Assembly: GCA_016180955.1 (NCBI GenBank) | Contig: JACPAD010000006.1 | Coordinates: forward strand, 1 to 50,227 | DNA: 50,227 nt | Origin: Candidatus Zambryskiibacteriota bacterium | Lineage (GTDB): Bacteria; Patescibacteriota; Minisyncoccia; Phycocordibacterales; Zambryskibacteraceae | Reading direction: 5' to 3' | Shown here: piece after piece, positions 49,449 to 50,227 of the stretch | Numbering within the stretch: position 1 is the stretch's first letter | Layout of the letters: each line of letters opens with the position of its first letter | Program-made: the position numbers and the translations under genes | Notes under the pieces: model-generated | Seen by the model: the letters and a program-made list of their open reading frames with translations, nothing else | The model's database searches: none | Told to the model about the DNA's origin: nothing

Positions 49449-50227
49449 TTAAATCATACGCTCGAGCGTCTTAGGATTGGAAGAGAACTGGAAGGCATTC
49501 TCTACCGTCACTTCTCCCCTTCTTACCAGGTCTGCCAGATATCTGTTCATGTCTATCATTCCCTCTTCTGAACCAGTTTCAATAACGGAGCCAATCTCGT
49601 GAGTGCGCTTATCGCGAATGAGATTGGCGATGGCGTTGTTGTTTATCAGAAGTTCGTATGCGGGAACGAGCCCTCCGGAGATGCGGGGCAGCAGACGTTG
49701 GGAAAAGATGCCTAAAAGAGACTCCGAGAGCTGGAGCCGGACCTGGCTCTGCTGGTCGGCTGGAAAGGAGTCGATGATGCGATCAACCGTCTGTGAAGCC
49801 GTATTGGTATGCAAAGTGGAGAGCACCAGGTGCCCCGTTTCAGCCGCAGTCACCGCCACTGACATGGTTTCTTGGTCCCTCATCTCGCCGACCATGATTA
49901 CATCGGCATCCTGCCGGAAGACGTCCCGAAGAGCGACGTGGAAGTCGGGAGTATCAAGCTTCACTTCCCGCTGATCGATGATAGCTTTCTTTGGTTTGAA
50001 GATGTACTCGACCGGATCTTCGATGGTGATGATGTGCTCGAGACGTTCTCGATTTATCGTCTCGAGCATGCTGGCCAACGTAGTCGATTTGCCGGACCCT
50101 ATCGGACCCACTACCACAAAAAAACCTTGTTGACGCTTGGCGAGTTGCTCGAGAATAGGCGGTAGGCCGAGTTCTTCGAAACTTTTCACTTCCGTAGGCA
50201 CCAATCGCATAGCCACGCTCACTTTGC
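49449..50227 (-). CDS. Type IV pilus ATPase (PilT/PilB-like), 5' end beyond window
   Basis: GPIGSGKSTTLASMLETINRERLEHIITIEDPVEYIF...GEMRDQETMSVAVTAAETGHLVLSTLHTNTA. Confidence 0.93.
   Translation of the reverse strand, partial: KVSVAMRLVPTEVKSFEELGLPPILEQLAKRQQGFFVVVGPIGSGKSTTLASMLETINRERLEHIITIEDPVEYIFKPKKAIIDQREVKLDTPDFHVALRDVFRQDADVIMVGEMRDQETMSVAVTAAETGHLVLSTLHTNTASQTVDRIIDSFPADQQSQVRLQLSESLLGIFSQRLLPRISGGLVPAYELLINNNAIANLIRDKRTHEIGSVIETGSEEGMIDMNRYLADLVRRGEVTVENAFQFSSNPKTLERMI

Overview
This 50 kb window looks like a Patescibacteria/CPR (Parcubacteria-like) chromosome segment, judged only from gene content and repeat style. Housekeeping blocks: rpoB-rpoC-dnaG-rpoD; rpsP-KH-trmD; typA; a minimal hisS-like gene; prfB; gatC-gatA; split ligA. 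There is a type IV pilus locus (pilT/B-like, pilC, several prepilins, pilD). Accessory content: two HicAB modules, an AbiEii-like nucleotidyltransferase pair, and many short orphan genes that each have a strong Shine-Dalgarno and an intrinsic terminator. Main points for follow-up: (1) tRNA-Asp(GTC) interrupted in the anticodon loop by a 102-nt insert with group I features, next to a LAGLIDADG gene; (2) a tRNA-Thr(GGT) lacking its whole D-arm; (3) two pilin genes that start at the same conserved internal point, share about 98 identical bp, and lack the GFTLIE leader; (4) a HicBA cassette at the 3' end of rpoD between 65-bp direct repeats of the rpoD terminus; (5) five copies of a 36-nt palindrome in intergenic/promoter regions; (6) palindromic or repeat sequences embedded in frame in LigA, TrmD and DnaG; (7) a HisRS-like protein without insertion and anticodon-binding domains; (8) a structured ncRNA candidate. 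Several of these involve small deletions, so assembly or consensus error must be excluded by read mapping.
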